Shown: in pieces, positions 1 through 8,629 of the stretch
Position numbering within the stretch: the stretch's first letter is position 1
Layout: each line of letters begins with the position of its first letter
NCBI GenBank assembly: GCA_016210845.1
Contig: JACQTK010000042.1
Coordinates: forward strand, 1-32,419
Source of the DNA: Acidobacteriota bacterium
Lineage (GTDB): Bacteria; Acidobacteriota; Vicinamibacteria; Vicinamibacterales; UBA2999
Reading direction: 5' to 3'
DNA: 32,419 nucleotides
Notes under the pieces: generated by a model
Databases searched by the model: none
What the model saw: only the letters and a program-made list of their open reading frames with translations
What the model was told of the DNA's origin: nothing
Program-made: the position numbers and the translations under genes

Positions 1-95
1 GCATGCGGAATTCTGCCGCGTGCCTCCAGAGCCGAAAACAGCCGATCGCAGAAGATATCGAAAAGTGCGGGAACCCCAGTTATCTCGCTCACGGT

Positions 96-108
96 CTGTA
101 ATTTACAG
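96..108. promoter_or_regulatory. Short AT-rich palindrome upstream of the first cytochrome gene
   Basis: A perfect 13-base inverted repeat (CTGTAA-T-TTACAG) lies 33 bases before the first start codon. It is one of the few AT-rich spots in this GC-rich DNA. It could be an operator for a dimeric regulator, but a single short palindrome is weak evidence. I see nothing else convincing in bases 1-141. Confidence 0.2.
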
Positions 109-141
109 CCATCACGCCGTTCAATGACCGGACAGTAGTGG

Positions 142-600
142 ATGGTGGGACAGAGACGGGTCGCGCGGGGGCCCGGCATCGCGCTCGCGGCCATCGTTGG
201 TCTCTGGACGACGGGTGCCGCGGTGGCGACCGACGGGCAGAGCGCCGAATCAGCCCTGTCCGCGGCGCTGTACACGACGGCGCAGGCAGAGCGCGGCCGC
301 GGGGAGTACACCACCTGGTGCGCGCACTGCCATCGCTCCGATTTACTTGGTGACGAGCGCGCGGAGGTGCCCTCGTTGGCGGAGGATTCGTTCTTCCTGC
401 GGTGGGAGGGTCGCTCGCTGAGCGCGCTCTACGAAATGATCAGCAAGGACATGCCCGGCGACAAGCCGGGTGCGTTGGATGCCCGCGCCTGTGCAGACAT
501 CGTCGCCTACATCCTGCAGGTCAACGGGTATCCCGCCGGCGCGCGCGAGCTTCGGGCCGGTGCCGCTGCGCTGAAGGATGCGGTGATCGAGAGACCGTGA
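142..600 (+). CDS. Exported small cytochrome c, single heme
   Basis: The 152-residue product has a basic N-terminus and a hydrophobic stretch (about residues 12-29) that reads as a signal peptide, so it should be periplasmic. The mature part carries one heme-c motif, CAHCH, at residues 60-64. A later Met-Pro (KDMPGDKPG) is a plausible distal heme ligand, and the DIVAYILQ helix near the end is typical of class I cytochromes. It is presumably an electron carrier for a periplasmic dehydrogenase; the partner is unknown. The ribosome site is weak, and a GTG directly follows the chosen ATG. Its stop codon overlaps the next start by one base, so the two cytochromes are probably translationally coupled. 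The cytochromes at 600 and 7022 share its layout (AQAERG or EQADRG before the heme, MP-D-PG, then the ILQ or IFRENG helix), so they look like paralogs. Confidence 0.85.
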   Translation: MVGQRRVARGPGIALAAIVGLWTTGAAVATDGQSAESALSAALYTTAQAERGRGEYTTWCAHCHRSDLLGDERAEVPSLAEDSFFLRWEGRSLSALYEMISKDMPGDKPGALDARACADIVAYILQVNGYPAGARELRAGAAALKDAVIERP

Positions 601-1355
601 TGCGGATTCTGCTGGCTCCGGCGGCGGGATGGGCGCTGGCGGGGATCTGGTGCGCAGCCGTGGCAGCGCAGCAGGCGCCCCCCGATCCCATCATGCGCAT
701 CTGGACCGGCGTGTATTCGAACGCGCAGGCCGAGCGGGGCAAGGCGGCGTACTCGGCCGGCTGTACCGATTGCCACGGATTCGATTTGAGCGGAGGCGCG
801 GGACCGGCGCTCTCGGGTCCGGGCTTCATGACGAAGTGGGAAGGCGAAAACCTGAACTCCCTGTTCCGGAAGATCAGGGACTCCATGCCGAGGAACGATC
901 CCGGGAGGCTGACGGATCAGGCCACGGTCGAGATCGTGGCGTTCATCCTGCAGTCCAACGGGATACCCTCCGGCAACGCCCAGTTGCGCGCCAACGGCGA
1001 GACGCTGTCGGAGTTCGCGATCATCCCGAAGACCGGGCCGACGCGCCGGTCGATCCCCAACTTCGCGCTCGTCGCGGTGGTGGGGTGCCTGTCGGGCGCG
1101 GACCGCGCCTGGACGCTGTCGCAGGCCACCGATCCCAGGGCGGCCAAGGACACGGCGGCGACGCCGGCCGAGCTTCGCGAGGCGGCCTCCGCCTCGGGAA
1201 CCCAGGCGTATCGGCTGGTCAGCGTGCTTCCGTTCCAGCCGGCGCCGCATGGCGGACACAAGGTGTACGTCAGGGGCCTGATCAACCGAACGGCAGAGGC
1301 GACGCTGCTGAACGTCACCGGACTCCAGGGGGTGAGTGAGACGTGCGGTCGATGA
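600..1355 (+). CDS. Exported cytochrome c with a C-terminal extension domain
   Basis: The ATG at 600 shares its A with the stop of the preceding gene. The longer reading frame upstream only shadows that gene. The product has 251 residues: signal peptide (about 1-23, ending AVAAQ), heme motif CTDCH at 55-59, candidate Met ligand in DSMPRNDPG, and the AFILQSNG helix. After the cytochrome fold (about residue 140) there is an extra domain of about 105 residues. Its motifs (VVGCLSG...W-LSQATDP, YRLVSVLPF, GGHKVYVRG) resemble small beta-rich exported domains common in Acidobacteriota, perhaps related to DUF5818; that link is a guess. Its two cysteines (GCLSG and SETCGR) could form a disulfide. The heme domain is certain from the motif, while the role of the extension is unknown. 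Confidence 0.85.
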   Translation: MRILLAPAAGWALAGIWCAAVAAQQAPPDPIMRIWTGVYSNAQAERGKAAYSAGCTDCHGFDLSGGAGPALSGPGFMTKWEGENLNSLFRKIRDSMPRNDPGRLTDQATVEIVAFILQSNGIPSGNAQLRANGETLSEFAIIPKTGPTRRSIPNFALVAVVGCLSGADRAWTLSQATDPRAAKDTAATPAELREAASASGTQAYRLVSVLPFQPAPHGGHKVYVRGLINRTAEATLLNVTGLQGVSETCGR

Positions 1356-1378
1356 GATTCAGCCAAATGTCACCGCTT

Positions 1379-1527
1379 GGACCGCTATGCGGCCCAGAAC
1401 GTGAATTTTGTACTCGCTTCTGTCGACCGCATAGCGGTCCTAGCCGCGCGGAGCGCGGCCAGAGATACTGGCAACCAGCCAAGGGGCTCCGCGGGGATAT
1501 CAAGGGGCGGAGCCCCTTGGCTGGTTC
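1379..1527 (+). repeat. Structured dispersed intergenic repeat, copy 1 (three hairpins)
   Basis: This non-coding 149-bp element contains three inverted repeats in series. The first has 14-base arms at 1379-1392 and 1427-1440 (GGACCGCTATGCGG and its complement). The second has 7-base arms at 1443-1449 and 1453-1459 around GGA. The third has perfect 20-base arms at 1473-1492 and 1507-1526 around a 14-base loop containing GATATC. A second copy lies in the opposite orientation at 26386-26536, about 87% identical by eye, with the arms far better conserved than the first loop. It resembles a REP/BIME-type or MITE-like element. It fills most of the gap between the second cytochrome gene and the PSD1 cytochrome gene, and it could also stop or attenuate transcription there. 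Confidence 0.85.
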
Positions 1528-1599
1528 GGGTTCCCTCAGCGTGCGTTCAGGACTCGGGGCCGGGGCGTGCGGTATGACAGGCAGGTGCGAAAGGGATTC

Positions 1600-4047
1600 A
1601 TGATGCGGGTGTCCGTGTGGGCGGCAGCGGTGCTGTGGATGGGGGGCGTGGGATGGTCAGCCCTCGAGGCATCGAAGCTGGCGCCGGGTCAGCCGGGGCA
1701 AGCGGCGCAGGGCGGGGCGGCCGCGCCGGCGTCGCCGCGTGCCGTGCTCGACAAGTACTGCGTCGCCTGCCACAACTCGCGGTTGAAGACGGCGGGTCTC
1801 ACGCTGGACGTGCTCGACCCGAGTGCTGTCGCGACGGATCCGCAGGCCTGGGAAGAGGTCATCCGGAAGGTCAAGGTCGGCGTGATGCCGCCGCTCGGCA
1901 TGCCGCAACCCGACGAGGCGGCCCGGATGGCGCTCGTCACCGCCCTCGAGCGTTCGCTCGACCGGGCGGCCGCGGCGAGTCCGTTCACCGGCCAGCCGTC
2001 GCTTCACCGGTTGAACCGCTCGGAGTACGCGAACGCCGTGCGCGATCTCCTTGACCTGGAGATCGACGAGGCCGCGCTGCTGCCGCCGGACGATCAGGTC
2101 TACGGTTTCGACAACATCGGAGAAGCGCTGGCGCTGTCGCCCTCGCTGCTCGAGCGCTACTCATCGGCGGCGGCGCAGATTGCCACACTGGCCGTGGGCG
2201 ACGAGGCCGACGTCGTTCCCGGGTCGATGGTCTTTCGCGCCGCCCCGGATCTCTCGCAGGACACGCACAACGACGGGTTGCCACTCGGTACCGCGGGTGG
2301 AATGCTCGTGACGCCCACGCTGCCGCTCGATGGCGAGTACCTCCTCAAGGTCACGCTCTTCAAGACGAACCTCGGGCTGATGCGGGGGCTCGAGTTCCCG
2401 CGCGAGCTGCAGTTGGTCGCCGACGGCGAGGTCGTGTTCTCGATGACCATCGGCGGCAAGGATTCGTTCGAGGCGATGTTGCAGAACCAGACGAAGCACG
2501 CCATCGAGCTCGAGGCGCGGATGCAGGCGCGCCTGCCCCTGAGGGCCGGCCGGCGCGCGATCGGGGCCACGTTTGCCCAGCGGGCGCAAGTGCTGAACAC
2601 CCGGCGGCTGCAGGCCTTCACGCGCACGACGACCGACACGTCGGAAACGCTCATCGGCCCGCCCCACATCGACACGCTCACCATCGTCGGTCCTTTCAAC
2701 GCGACCGGGCCCGGCGATACACCGAGCCGCCGCCGCATCTTCGTGTGCCGTCCGACCGACCCCTCTGACGAGGAGCCGTGTGCGCGGCGGATCCTGTCCA
2801 CCTTGGCGCGGCGCGCGTACCGCGGCACCCAGACGCCCGCCGACGTGGAGGAGTTGCTGCGGTTCTATCGCGACGGCCGAAGCGAGGGCGGGTTCGATCG
2901 CGGGATCAGCTTTGCCGTGGAGCGCCTGCTCAGCGGCCCCAAGTTCCTCGTGCGCATGGAAGCCGACGGCGGCCGCCGTCCGGGTACGGTCTACGACATC
3001 AGCGACGTGGAGCTCGCCTCGAGGCTCTCCTTCTTTCTGTGGAGCAGCATCCCCGACGACGAGCTGCTCGATCTCGCGGCCTCGCGGCGTCTCCGGAATT
3101 CGGCCGTGCTCGAACGGCAGGTGCGCCGGATGCTGGCCGACGCGAAGGCCAGCGCCTTCGTCGCGAACTTCGCCGGCCAGTGGCTGCAGCTCCGGAACCT
3201 GCGCAGCGCGTTTCCAGACTCGCGCGAGTTTCCCAACTTCGACGCCCAGCTTCGGCACGCCTTCCAGCGCGAGACGGAGCTGTTCGTCGAGAGCATCGTT
3301 CGCGAGGACCGCAGCGTGGTCGAGCTGCTGACGGCGGACTACACGTTCGTCAACGGGCGGCTGGCACGCCATTACGGGATCCCGAACGTGCAGGGAGGCG
3401 AGTTCCGCCGTGTGACGCTCGGCGACGAGACGCGCCGCGGCCTGCTCGGGCAAGGAAGCGTACTGACCGTTACCTCGCACAGCAACCGCACGTCGCCGGT
3501 GAAGCGCGGCAAGTGGGTGCTCGAGAACCTCCTCGGATCGCCGCCGCCTCAGCCACCGGCGAACGTGCCGCCGCTCAAGGAGAAGAACGAGCTGAGCCGG
3601 CCGCTCACGATGCGCGAACGGATGGAGGAGCACCGCGCCAATCCCGCCTGCGCCAGCTGTCACCGAGCCATGGATCCGATCGGGTTCGCGCTCGAGAACT
3701 TCGACGCCGTCGGCGCGTGGCGCGTCCGCGACGGCCGCGTACCAATCGATTCCGACGGCCAGTTCGTCGACGGCGCGGTCGTCAATGGCCCGGCCGCGCT
3801 GCGTGACGCGGTGTTGCGGCGGCCGGAGAACTTCGTGACGGCCGTGACGGAGAAGATGCTGATGTACGCGCTCGGCCGGATTGTGGACTACCGCGACATG
3901 CCGACCGTCCGTTCGATCGTTCGCAGCGCAGGGTCCCAGAACTACCGCTTCTCGTCGCTCGTGCTCGGCATCGTGCGCAGCGCGCCGTTCCAGAAGCGCC
4001 TGTCGTCGCCTCCGGCGTCGCCCGACGCCACCCGGGGTGCCCTCTAG
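1600..4047 (+). CDS. PSD1-type cytochrome c protein (DUF1587/1595/1592/1588/1585)
   Basis: The 815-residue exported protein starts at ATG 1600 (or the adjacent ATG 1603); a GTG 33 bases upstream lies before the signal peptide and is less likely. Domain order matches the planctomycete-type family. A cytochrome c motif CVACH is at 54-58. DUF1587 (RLNRSEYANAVRDLL) is near 136-200, DUF1595 (CARRIL...RRAYRG) near 394-455, and DUF1592 (SRLSFFLWSSIPDDELL) near 445-575. DUF1588 (about 610-710) holds a second heme-type motif, CASCH, at 684-688, and DUF1585 is near 735-805. Family members usually sit beside a DUF1552 gene, as here. They are thought to be extracytoplasmic redox proteins, but no reaction is established. 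The 14-base gap to the next gene implies an operon. Confidence 0.93.
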   Translation: MMRVSVWAAAVLWMGGVGWSALEASKLAPGQPGQAAQGGAAAPASPRAVLDKYCVACHNSRLKTAGLTLDVLDPSAVATDPQAWEEVIRKVKVGVMPPLGMPQPDEAARMALVTALERSLDRAAAASPFTGQPSLHRLNRSEYANAVRDLLDLEIDEAALLPPDDQVYGFDNIGEALALSPSLLERYSSAAAQIATLAVGDEADVVPGSMVFRAAPDLSQDTHNDGLPLGTAGGMLVTPTLPLDGEYLLKVTLFKTNLGLMRGLEFPRELQLVADGEVVFSMTIGGKDSFEAMLQNQTKHAIELEARMQARLPLRAGRRAIGATFAQRAQVLNTRRLQAFTRTTTDTSETLIGPPHIDTLTIVGPFNATGPGDTPSRRRIFVCRPTDPSDEEPCARRILSTLARRAYRGTQTPADVEELLRFYRDGRSEGGFDRGISFAVERLLSGPKFLVRMEADGGRRPGTVYDISDVELASRLSFFLWSSIPDDELLDLAASRRLRNSAVLERQVRRMLADAKASAFVANFAGQWLQLRNLRSAFPDSREFPNFDAQLRHAFQRETELFVESIVREDRSVVELLTADYTFVNGRLARHYGIPNVQGGEFRRVTLGDETRRGLLGQGSVLTVTSHSNRTSPVKRGKWVLENLLGSPPPQPPANVPPLKEKNELSRPLTMRERMEEHRANPACASCHRAMDPIGFALENFDAVGAWRVRDGRVPIDSDGQFVDGAVVNGPAALRDAVLRRPENFVTAVTEKMLMYALGRIVDYRDMPTVRSIVRSAGSQNYRFSSLVLGIVRSAPFQKRLSSPPASPDATRGAL

Positions 4048-4061
4048 AAGGAGACTGACCG

Positions 4062-5363
4062 ATGTTTGTCACCCGAATGACGTTGCCCCGCCGGACGTTC
4101 CTGAAAGGTGTCGGCGCGACCGTTGCGCTGCCGTTCCTCGAGGCGATGGTGCCCGCCTTCCCGGCACGCGCCCAGGCGGCCACCGGTCCGCTGCGCGCGG
4201 CGTTCGTCTACTGGTCCAACGGCACCATTCCGCAGGAATGGACGCCCGCGGCCACCGGTTCCGCCTTTCCGTACTCGACGATCCTCAAGCCGCTCGAGCC
4301 GTTCCGGCATTCGACCGTCGTGCTCTCGGGTCTCGACAACACCGTCGAGGGCACGCACCCGACGGCCTCCTCCGGATGGCTCACCGGCGTCTCGGCCAAG
4401 CCGACCGAGGGCGACGACGTGTACAACAACACGTCGATCGACCAGGTGATCGCCGCCCAGATCGGGCATCGGACGCTGCTCCCGTCGATCGAGCTGATGA
4501 CCGAGGACTTCTCGAGCGCCATTGGCTCGTGCGCGGGCGGGTACAGCTGCATCTACGCGAACACGATCTCGTGGAAGACGCCGACCACGCCGCTGCCAAT
4601 GGAGCTGAATCCGCGGTCGGCCTTCGAGCGGATGTTCGGGCGGGCGGGGAGCGCGGCGCAGCGGGCCGCGCGGCTGCGGCGGCAGTCGAGCATCCTGGAT
4701 TCGGTGGGCCGGGAGATCGGCGCGCTGCAGGGGCGCGTGGGACCGGGGGATCGGCGCCGGCTCGACGAGTACTTCACCAACCTGCGCCAGGTCGAGGAGC
4801 GCATCCAGAGAGCAGAGCGGCAGAACGAGTCGAGCGTGACGGTGCCGGACGCGCCGCTCGGCATTCCGCAGACGCACGACGAGCACCTGAAGCTGATGTT
4901 CGACCTCATCGCGCTCGCGTACCAGGCCGACGTCACGCGGATTGCCACGTTCTACACCACGCGTGAGATCAGCCAGATCACGTATCCCCAGGTGGACGTG
5001 CACGAGCCGCACCACGTGGCCTCGCATCACGCGAACGGGCCCGAGCGGATCGGCATGATGGTGCGGATTGGCGTGTACTACTCGCAGGTGATGGCGCGCT
5101 TCCTCGAGAAGCTGGCCTCGATGCAGGAGGGCGACGGCACGGTGCTCGATCGCTCGATGATCTTCTACGGCAACGGGCTGTCGAACAGCGACCAGCACGT
5201 GCACCTCGACCTGCCGATGGCCGTCTTCGGCGGCCAGTTCAAGGGCGACCGCCACATCGCTTACGGGAGCGTACCGATGGCCAACCTCTGGATGACGGCG
5301 GCGGCGACGTTCGACGTGCCGCTCGAGAGCTTCGGCAACAGCACCGGCCGTCTCGAGATCTGA
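4062..5363 (+). CDS. DUF1552 family exported protein with Tat signal
   Basis: The ATG at 4062 follows AAGGAG at good spacing. The 433-residue protein begins with a twin-arginine signal (R10-R11 in RRTFLKG, then a hydrophobic stretch ending before ARAQA), so it should be exported folded by Tat. The body matches the DUF1552 family: the FVYWSNGTIP start, STVVLSGLDN, the Ser/Thr-rich TSIDQVIAAQIG region, and a C-terminal half with DVHEPHHVASHHANG and IFYGNGLSNSDQH. This family always seems to travel with PSD1 cytochromes, and the SulA-like order of motifs suggests a relation to DUF1501/alkaline-phosphatase-like folds. The biochemical role is not known. The His-rich stretch around residues 308-318 could bind a metal. 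Confidence 0.92.
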   Translation: MFVTRMTLPRRTFLKGVGATVALPFLEAMVPAFPARAQAATGPLRAAFVYWSNGTIPQEWTPAATGSAFPYSTILKPLEPFRHSTVVLSGLDNTVEGTHPTASSGWLTGVSAKPTEGDDVYNNTSIDQVIAAQIGHRTLLPSIELMTEDFSSAIGSCAGGYSCIYANTISWKTPTTPLPMELNPRSAFERMFGRAGSAAQRAARLRRQSSILDSVGREIGALQGRVGPGDRRRLDEYFTNLRQVEERIQRAERQNESSVTVPDAPLGIPQTHDEHLKLMFDLIALAYQADVTRIATFYTTREISQITYPQVDVHEPHHVASHHANGPERIGMMVRIGVYYSQVMARFLEKLASMQEGDGTVLDRSMIFYGNGLSNSDQHVHLDLPMAVFGGQFKGDRHIAYGSVPMANLWMTAAATFDVPLESFGNSTGRLEI

Positions 5364-5391
5364 CGTGATGTCGCGATATGGAGGACGGTCG

Positions 5392-7014
5392 ATGAGGCTC
5401 ACTCGAGGCCTGGCGGTTCTGTTCGTTGCGCTTCCTGCGGTGGCGGCGTGGGCCGCCGACAGCGCGCTCGTGGACGCCGTGAAGCGCGGCAACCCGCAGG
5501 CGGTGCGGGCGCTCATCCGGCAGGGCGCCGACGTCGACGCGGTCGAGCCCGACGGGACCACGGCGTTGCACTGGGCCGTGCGGACCGGCCAGGCGGAGGT
5601 GGTCGACGCGCTGATCGACGCAGGCGCGAACGTCTCGGTCCGCAACCGGTACGGCATCACGCCGCTGTCGCTCGCCGCCGAGCTCGGCGACCCGGCGGTC
5701 GTGGAGCGCCTCCTGAAAGCCGGGGCCGACGCGAAAGTGGTGATCACCGAGGGCCAGACGGTTCTCATGGTTGCCGCGCGCACGGGCAACCCGGAGGTGA
5801 TCCGCCAGCTCGCCGCGTTCGGCGCCGACGTCAACGCCGGGGACGCCTGGATGGGCGAGACCGCCTTGATGTGGGCGGCGGGCGCGAACAATGCGGCGGC
5901 CGTGCGGACGCTGGTCGAGCTCGGCGCCGACATCGACGCCCGATCGGCCATGGTGCCGTACCCCGAGCAGAAGCCGGCCGAGCCGAGTAACTACGTGGCG
6001 AGCTTCGTGCCGAAGGGGCAGTGGACGGCCCTCATGTACGCGGCGCGCGAGAACGCGATCGACGCGTCGCGTGCGCTCGTCGAGGCAGGCGCCAATCTCG
6101 ACGTCCAGGATCCCGAGGGCGTGACGCCGCTCATGGAGGCGATTCTCAACCTGCATTACGACCTCGCATACATGCTGGTCGAGAAGGGTGCGGATCCGAC
6201 CATCGCCGACAAGGCCGGGATGACGCCTGTGTTCGCCGTCGTCGAGATGCGCACGCCCGTGTGGGAGCGCAGCCGGCCCAGGCTCGAAGAGCGTGGCGAG
6301 ATCGACGGGCCAACGCTCGTCGGCGCGCTGATCGATCACGGCGCCGATCCGAACGCCGCGCTGACCGGCCGCCAGCTCGCGCGCTACCACGCGGGCGGAT
6401 CGGCGGCGTTTGCCGCCGGCACCACGCCGCTGATGCAGGCCGTGCGCTTCAAGCACCTGGACCTGGCCCGCCTGCTCGTCGAGCGCGGCGCCGACGTCAC
6501 CTTGAAGCAGCCTGACGGAACCACGGCGCTCATGATCGCCTCCGGTGTCAAGTACGCCATCACGCAGGAAGGCGACCCCGACAACATGGGCACGCCGCAG
6601 GACGCCTTCGAGATCGTCAGGCTGCTCGTGGAGCGCGGGGCCGGGGTGAACGAGGCCAACGAACGCGGTGAAACGGCGATGTACGGCGCGGCGTTCCTTG
6701 GCAACGAGCTGATCATCAAGTACCTTGCTGCGCGCGGCGCCCGACTCGACGTGAAGACCAAGACCGGACGATCCCTCTACGACGGCGTGCTGAACACCGG
6801 CGTGCCCGATGAGGGGACCGGCGCGAGGCCGGGCGGCAAGCCCGGGCCGGCGACCGTGGAGCTCGTTCGCCGGCTCATGCTCGATGCAGGGGTCGAGCCG
6901 ACCTCCATGGAGGTCGGCCGCCGCGACGCGCGGGTGAGGGGACAGGGGCTGACGGATCCGGATCCCGACCCCGCGCCGGCGCCCGCGGCCGCTCAGCCCC
7001 AGGCGCCCCGCTGA
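5392..7014 (+). CDS. Exported ankyrin-repeat protein
   Basis: I chose the ATG at 5392 because GGAGG sits 7 bases upstream and a clean signal peptide (MRLTRG...AAWA, 1-21) follows; GTG 5365 and ATG 5368 are alternative in-frame starts. The 540-residue protein consists almost entirely of ankyrin repeats, about ten by eye, with hallmark units such as DGTTALHWAVRTG, GETALMWAA, GVTPLMEAI, GTTPLMQAV and GETAMYGAA, each followed by LL--GAD. Two longer inserts interrupt the series (around AMVPYPEQKP and VWERSRPRLEERG). The tail is Pro/Ala-rich and low in complexity. Ankyrin stacks bind proteins, so a periplasmic scaffold or chaperone for the neighbouring cytochromes is plausible but unproven. Secreted ankyrin proteins often sit beside PSD1/DUF1552 genes in this phylum. 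Confidence 0.9.
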   Translation: MRLTRGLAVLFVALPAVAAWAADSALVDAVKRGNPQAVRALIRQGADVDAVEPDGTTALHWAVRTGQAEVVDALIDAGANVSVRNRYGITPLSLAAELGDPAVVERLLKAGADAKVVITEGQTVLMVAARTGNPEVIRQLAAFGADVNAGDAWMGETALMWAAGANNAAAVRTLVELGADIDARSAMVPYPEQKPAEPSNYVASFVPKGQWTALMYAARENAIDASRALVEAGANLDVQDPEGVTPLMEAILNLHYDLAYMLVEKGADPTIADKAGMTPVFAVVEMRTPVWERSRPRLEERGEIDGPTLVGALIDHGADPNAALTGRQLARYHAGGSAAFAAGTTPLMQAVRFKHLDLARLLVERGADVTLKQPDGTTALMIASGVKYAITQEGDPDNMGTPQDAFEIVRLLVERGAGVNEANERGETAMYGAAFLGNELIIKYLAARGARLDVKTKTGRSLYDGVLNTGVPDEGTGARPGGKPGPATVELVRRLMLDAGVEPTSMEVGRRDARVRGQGLTDPDPDPAPAPAAAQPQAPR

Positions 7015-7021
7015 CGTGGTC

Positions 7022-7468
7022 ATGCGGCGGGCTGTTCACGGCTGGGCCAGCGCCCTGTGCCTCATCGTCATTGCTGTTCCGGCAGCGGCCGCTCTGCGCC
7101 AGTCGGGCACGGTGGCCGAGGGCGTGTATACGAGGGAGCAGGCCGACCGAGGCCGCAAGAGCTACACGCTGTACTGCGAGTCGTGCCACGCCGCCGACCT
7201 GGGCGGTACCAACTCTGGCGACAGCGGTGCGCCGCCCCTCCGCCGTGAGGGTTTCATGGAGGGCTCCCACGCCTTCGGCCTTTTCACGAAGATTCGTGAG
7301 ACGATGCCGCTCGACGCTCCAGGCTCGCTCTCCACGAGCGAGTATGTGGACATCCTGGCGTATATCTTTCGTGAGAACGGCTTCCCGGCCGGTCCGAAGC
7401 GGCTCACTTCGGACGCCGAACAGCTGCGGAACATCAGGATCGTGAGGGTGGCGGCCTCGCGCCCGTAA
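7022..7468 (+). CDS. Exported small cytochrome c, single heme
   Basis: The likely start is ATG 7022, seven bases after the ankyrin gene stop; GTG 7016 is also possible. The 148-residue product has a signal peptide (about 1-24) and one heme motif, CESCH, at 52-56. It continues with REGFMEG, ETMPLDAPG (candidate Met ligand) and the DILAYIFRENGFPAG helix. It resembles the cytochromes at 142 and 600, so the PSD1/DUF1552/ankyrin block is bracketed by paralogous carriers. It probably accepts or passes on electrons for the PSD1 protein, as inferred from the operon. Confidence 0.9.
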   Translation: MRRAVHGWASALCLIVIAVPAAAALRQSGTVAEGVYTREQADRGRKSYTLYCESCHAADLGGTNSGDSGAPPLRREGFMEGSHAFGLFTKIRETMPLDAPGSLSTSEYVDILAYIFRENGFPAGPKRLTSDAEQLRNIRIVRVAASRP

Positions 7469-7916
7469 GGCGCGGGATCGACCACTTCGGAGCAACCCGC
7501 AAGGCGCCAGCTACCCCGCCGCCAGGCAGCTTCCCGCTCTCCTCTCCTCGACCTGGAGTCACGGAGTTTCATTTCACCGCTCGCCTTCCTGACCTGAAGG
7601 CTTGATCGTCGCGCGGTAGCGTTTTCCAGGTCAACCAGTGTCGAAATGCCTGTATGTCTCATCCAGTCAACACATTACGACGAAAATATCAGGACTGTTT
7701 CGGAGTTACTTCCCGGTTCTGTCATTGCTCTTTCAGGACTTCGCGCGGCTCCCTGCCTAATGTCGTGGCCTGCGTGAACTGGCGCCAAGTGTTTGGCCGT
7801 TTGGGGCCAAGAAGACGCTGCTCGAGTGGTCGCTGCCTGGAGCAAAGAGAGAGCCCTGCGACGAGTCAGGAGAGTGAGTGCCGACTGGAAGGAAGAATGA
7901 GAAGGGGTGGGGCGGC
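7469..7916. other. Long intergenic region with no convincing gene
   Basis: This 448-base gap separates the cytochrome operon from msrA. Short open frames exist on both strands but lack signal peptides, ribosome sites and recognisable motifs, and their composition differs from that of the real genes. The only clear content is the element at 7684-7757, shared with the region upstream of the second receptor gene. The msrA ribosome site (GAAGGGG) lies at the right end. Confidence 0.6.
7684..7757 (+). promoter_or_regulatory. Conserved upstream element, copy 1
   Basis: About 74 bases here match 11753-11826 at roughly 80% identity without gaps. The strictly shared blocks are AAATATCAGG, GTTACTTC, CGGTTCTGTC and CAGGACTTCG. 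Both copies are non-coding and precede receptor genes; here msrA lies between the element and the receptor. Conservation in otherwise diverged intergenic DNA points to a promoter, a regulator site or a leader RNA. I could not identify a clear -35/-10 or sigma-54 motif in it. Confidence 0.5.
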
Positions 7917-8516
7917 ATGACCCGTAGACGCGTCGCGACACTCATTGCGATTGCGCTATTGGTGTTTCCGACACTGGCCCGATCGCAGTCGACCGGAAGG
8001 GCCGTCTTCGCTGGCGGATGTTTCTGGACGATTGAATACGAGTTCGAGCGCCTGCCCGGGGTGGTCAAGGCGGTCTCCGGCTTCTCCGGTGGGGACCATC
8101 GCTTTCCCACCTACGACGATGTGGAGGGTGGACGAACGGGCCATCTGGAGGCTGTCGAAGTGACATATGACCCCCGCCAGATCCGCTACCGGGAGCTCGT
8201 CGACGCGTTCTGGCGCATGATCGACCCCACAGACGCCGCCGGTCAGACTTGTGACCGTGGCAATCACTATCGTTCGGCGGTGTTCGTCGGCGATGAGACC
8301 CAGCGTGAGGCCGCCCTGGCCTCTCGCGCAGCCATCGACACCGGCCCACGCCGAGGACGGCTCGTCACGCCGATCCGGGCGGAGAAGCCGTTCTGGCCTG
8401 CCGGGGCCGAGCATCAGGACTTCTACAGGACAAATGCGGCGAGGTACCAGCTGTACCGCTCGCTGTGCGGCCGGGACCGGGTGCTAGCCGAGGTTTGGGC
8501 GGACGAAGGGCGCTGA
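7917..8516 (+). CDS. msrA: Exported peptide-methionine (S)-S-oxide reductase
   Basis: This enzyme reduces methionine-S-sulfoxide in proteins back to methionine. The ATG at 7917 follows GAAGGGGTGGGG and starts a signal peptide (MTRRR, then a hydrophobic run ending ARSQ). The longer frame upstream adds a charged tail before this signal and is less likely. The 199-residue product has the MsrA core: catalytic Cys35 in GCFW, a GVVKAVSGFSGG region, VTYDP, DPTDAAGQ and YRSAVF. A second, probably resolving, cysteine is C184 in CGRDRVL. Odd points are GCFWTIE in place of the usual GCFWGVE or GCFWCVE, and Q-T-CDRGNHYRS in place of the usual Q-ND-GTQYRS. With a signal peptide it should repair proteins in the periplasm, fitting the redox-active neighbourhood; electrons would need an exported thiol donor not seen here. 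Confidence 0.93.
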   Translation: MTRRRVATLIAIALLVFPTLARSQSTGRAVFAGGCFWTIEYEFERLPGVVKAVSGFSGGDHRFPTYDDVEGGRTGHLEAVEVTYDPRQIRYRELVDAFWRMIDPTDAAGQTCDRGNHYRSAVFVGDETQREAALASRAAIDTGPRRGRLVTPIRAEKPFWPAGAEHQDFYRTNAARYQLYRSLCGRDRVLAEVWADEGR

Positions 8517-8629
8517 AGAGGTCGCGCCCGATGCCGAAGTCGTCGCGAATCAGCCATCTTTCAACTTTGTTTCTGCCCCTTAACGATCGTGATTCCGACG
8601 GCGCTGTCCCTGAACGGAAGGAGTTGCTC

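Noticed and set aside
7654-7920. An 88-codon plus-strand frame upstream of msrA
   Set aside because: It has no ribosome site or recognisable motif, overlaps the conserved upstream element, and its similarity to the other copy is at DNA level only.
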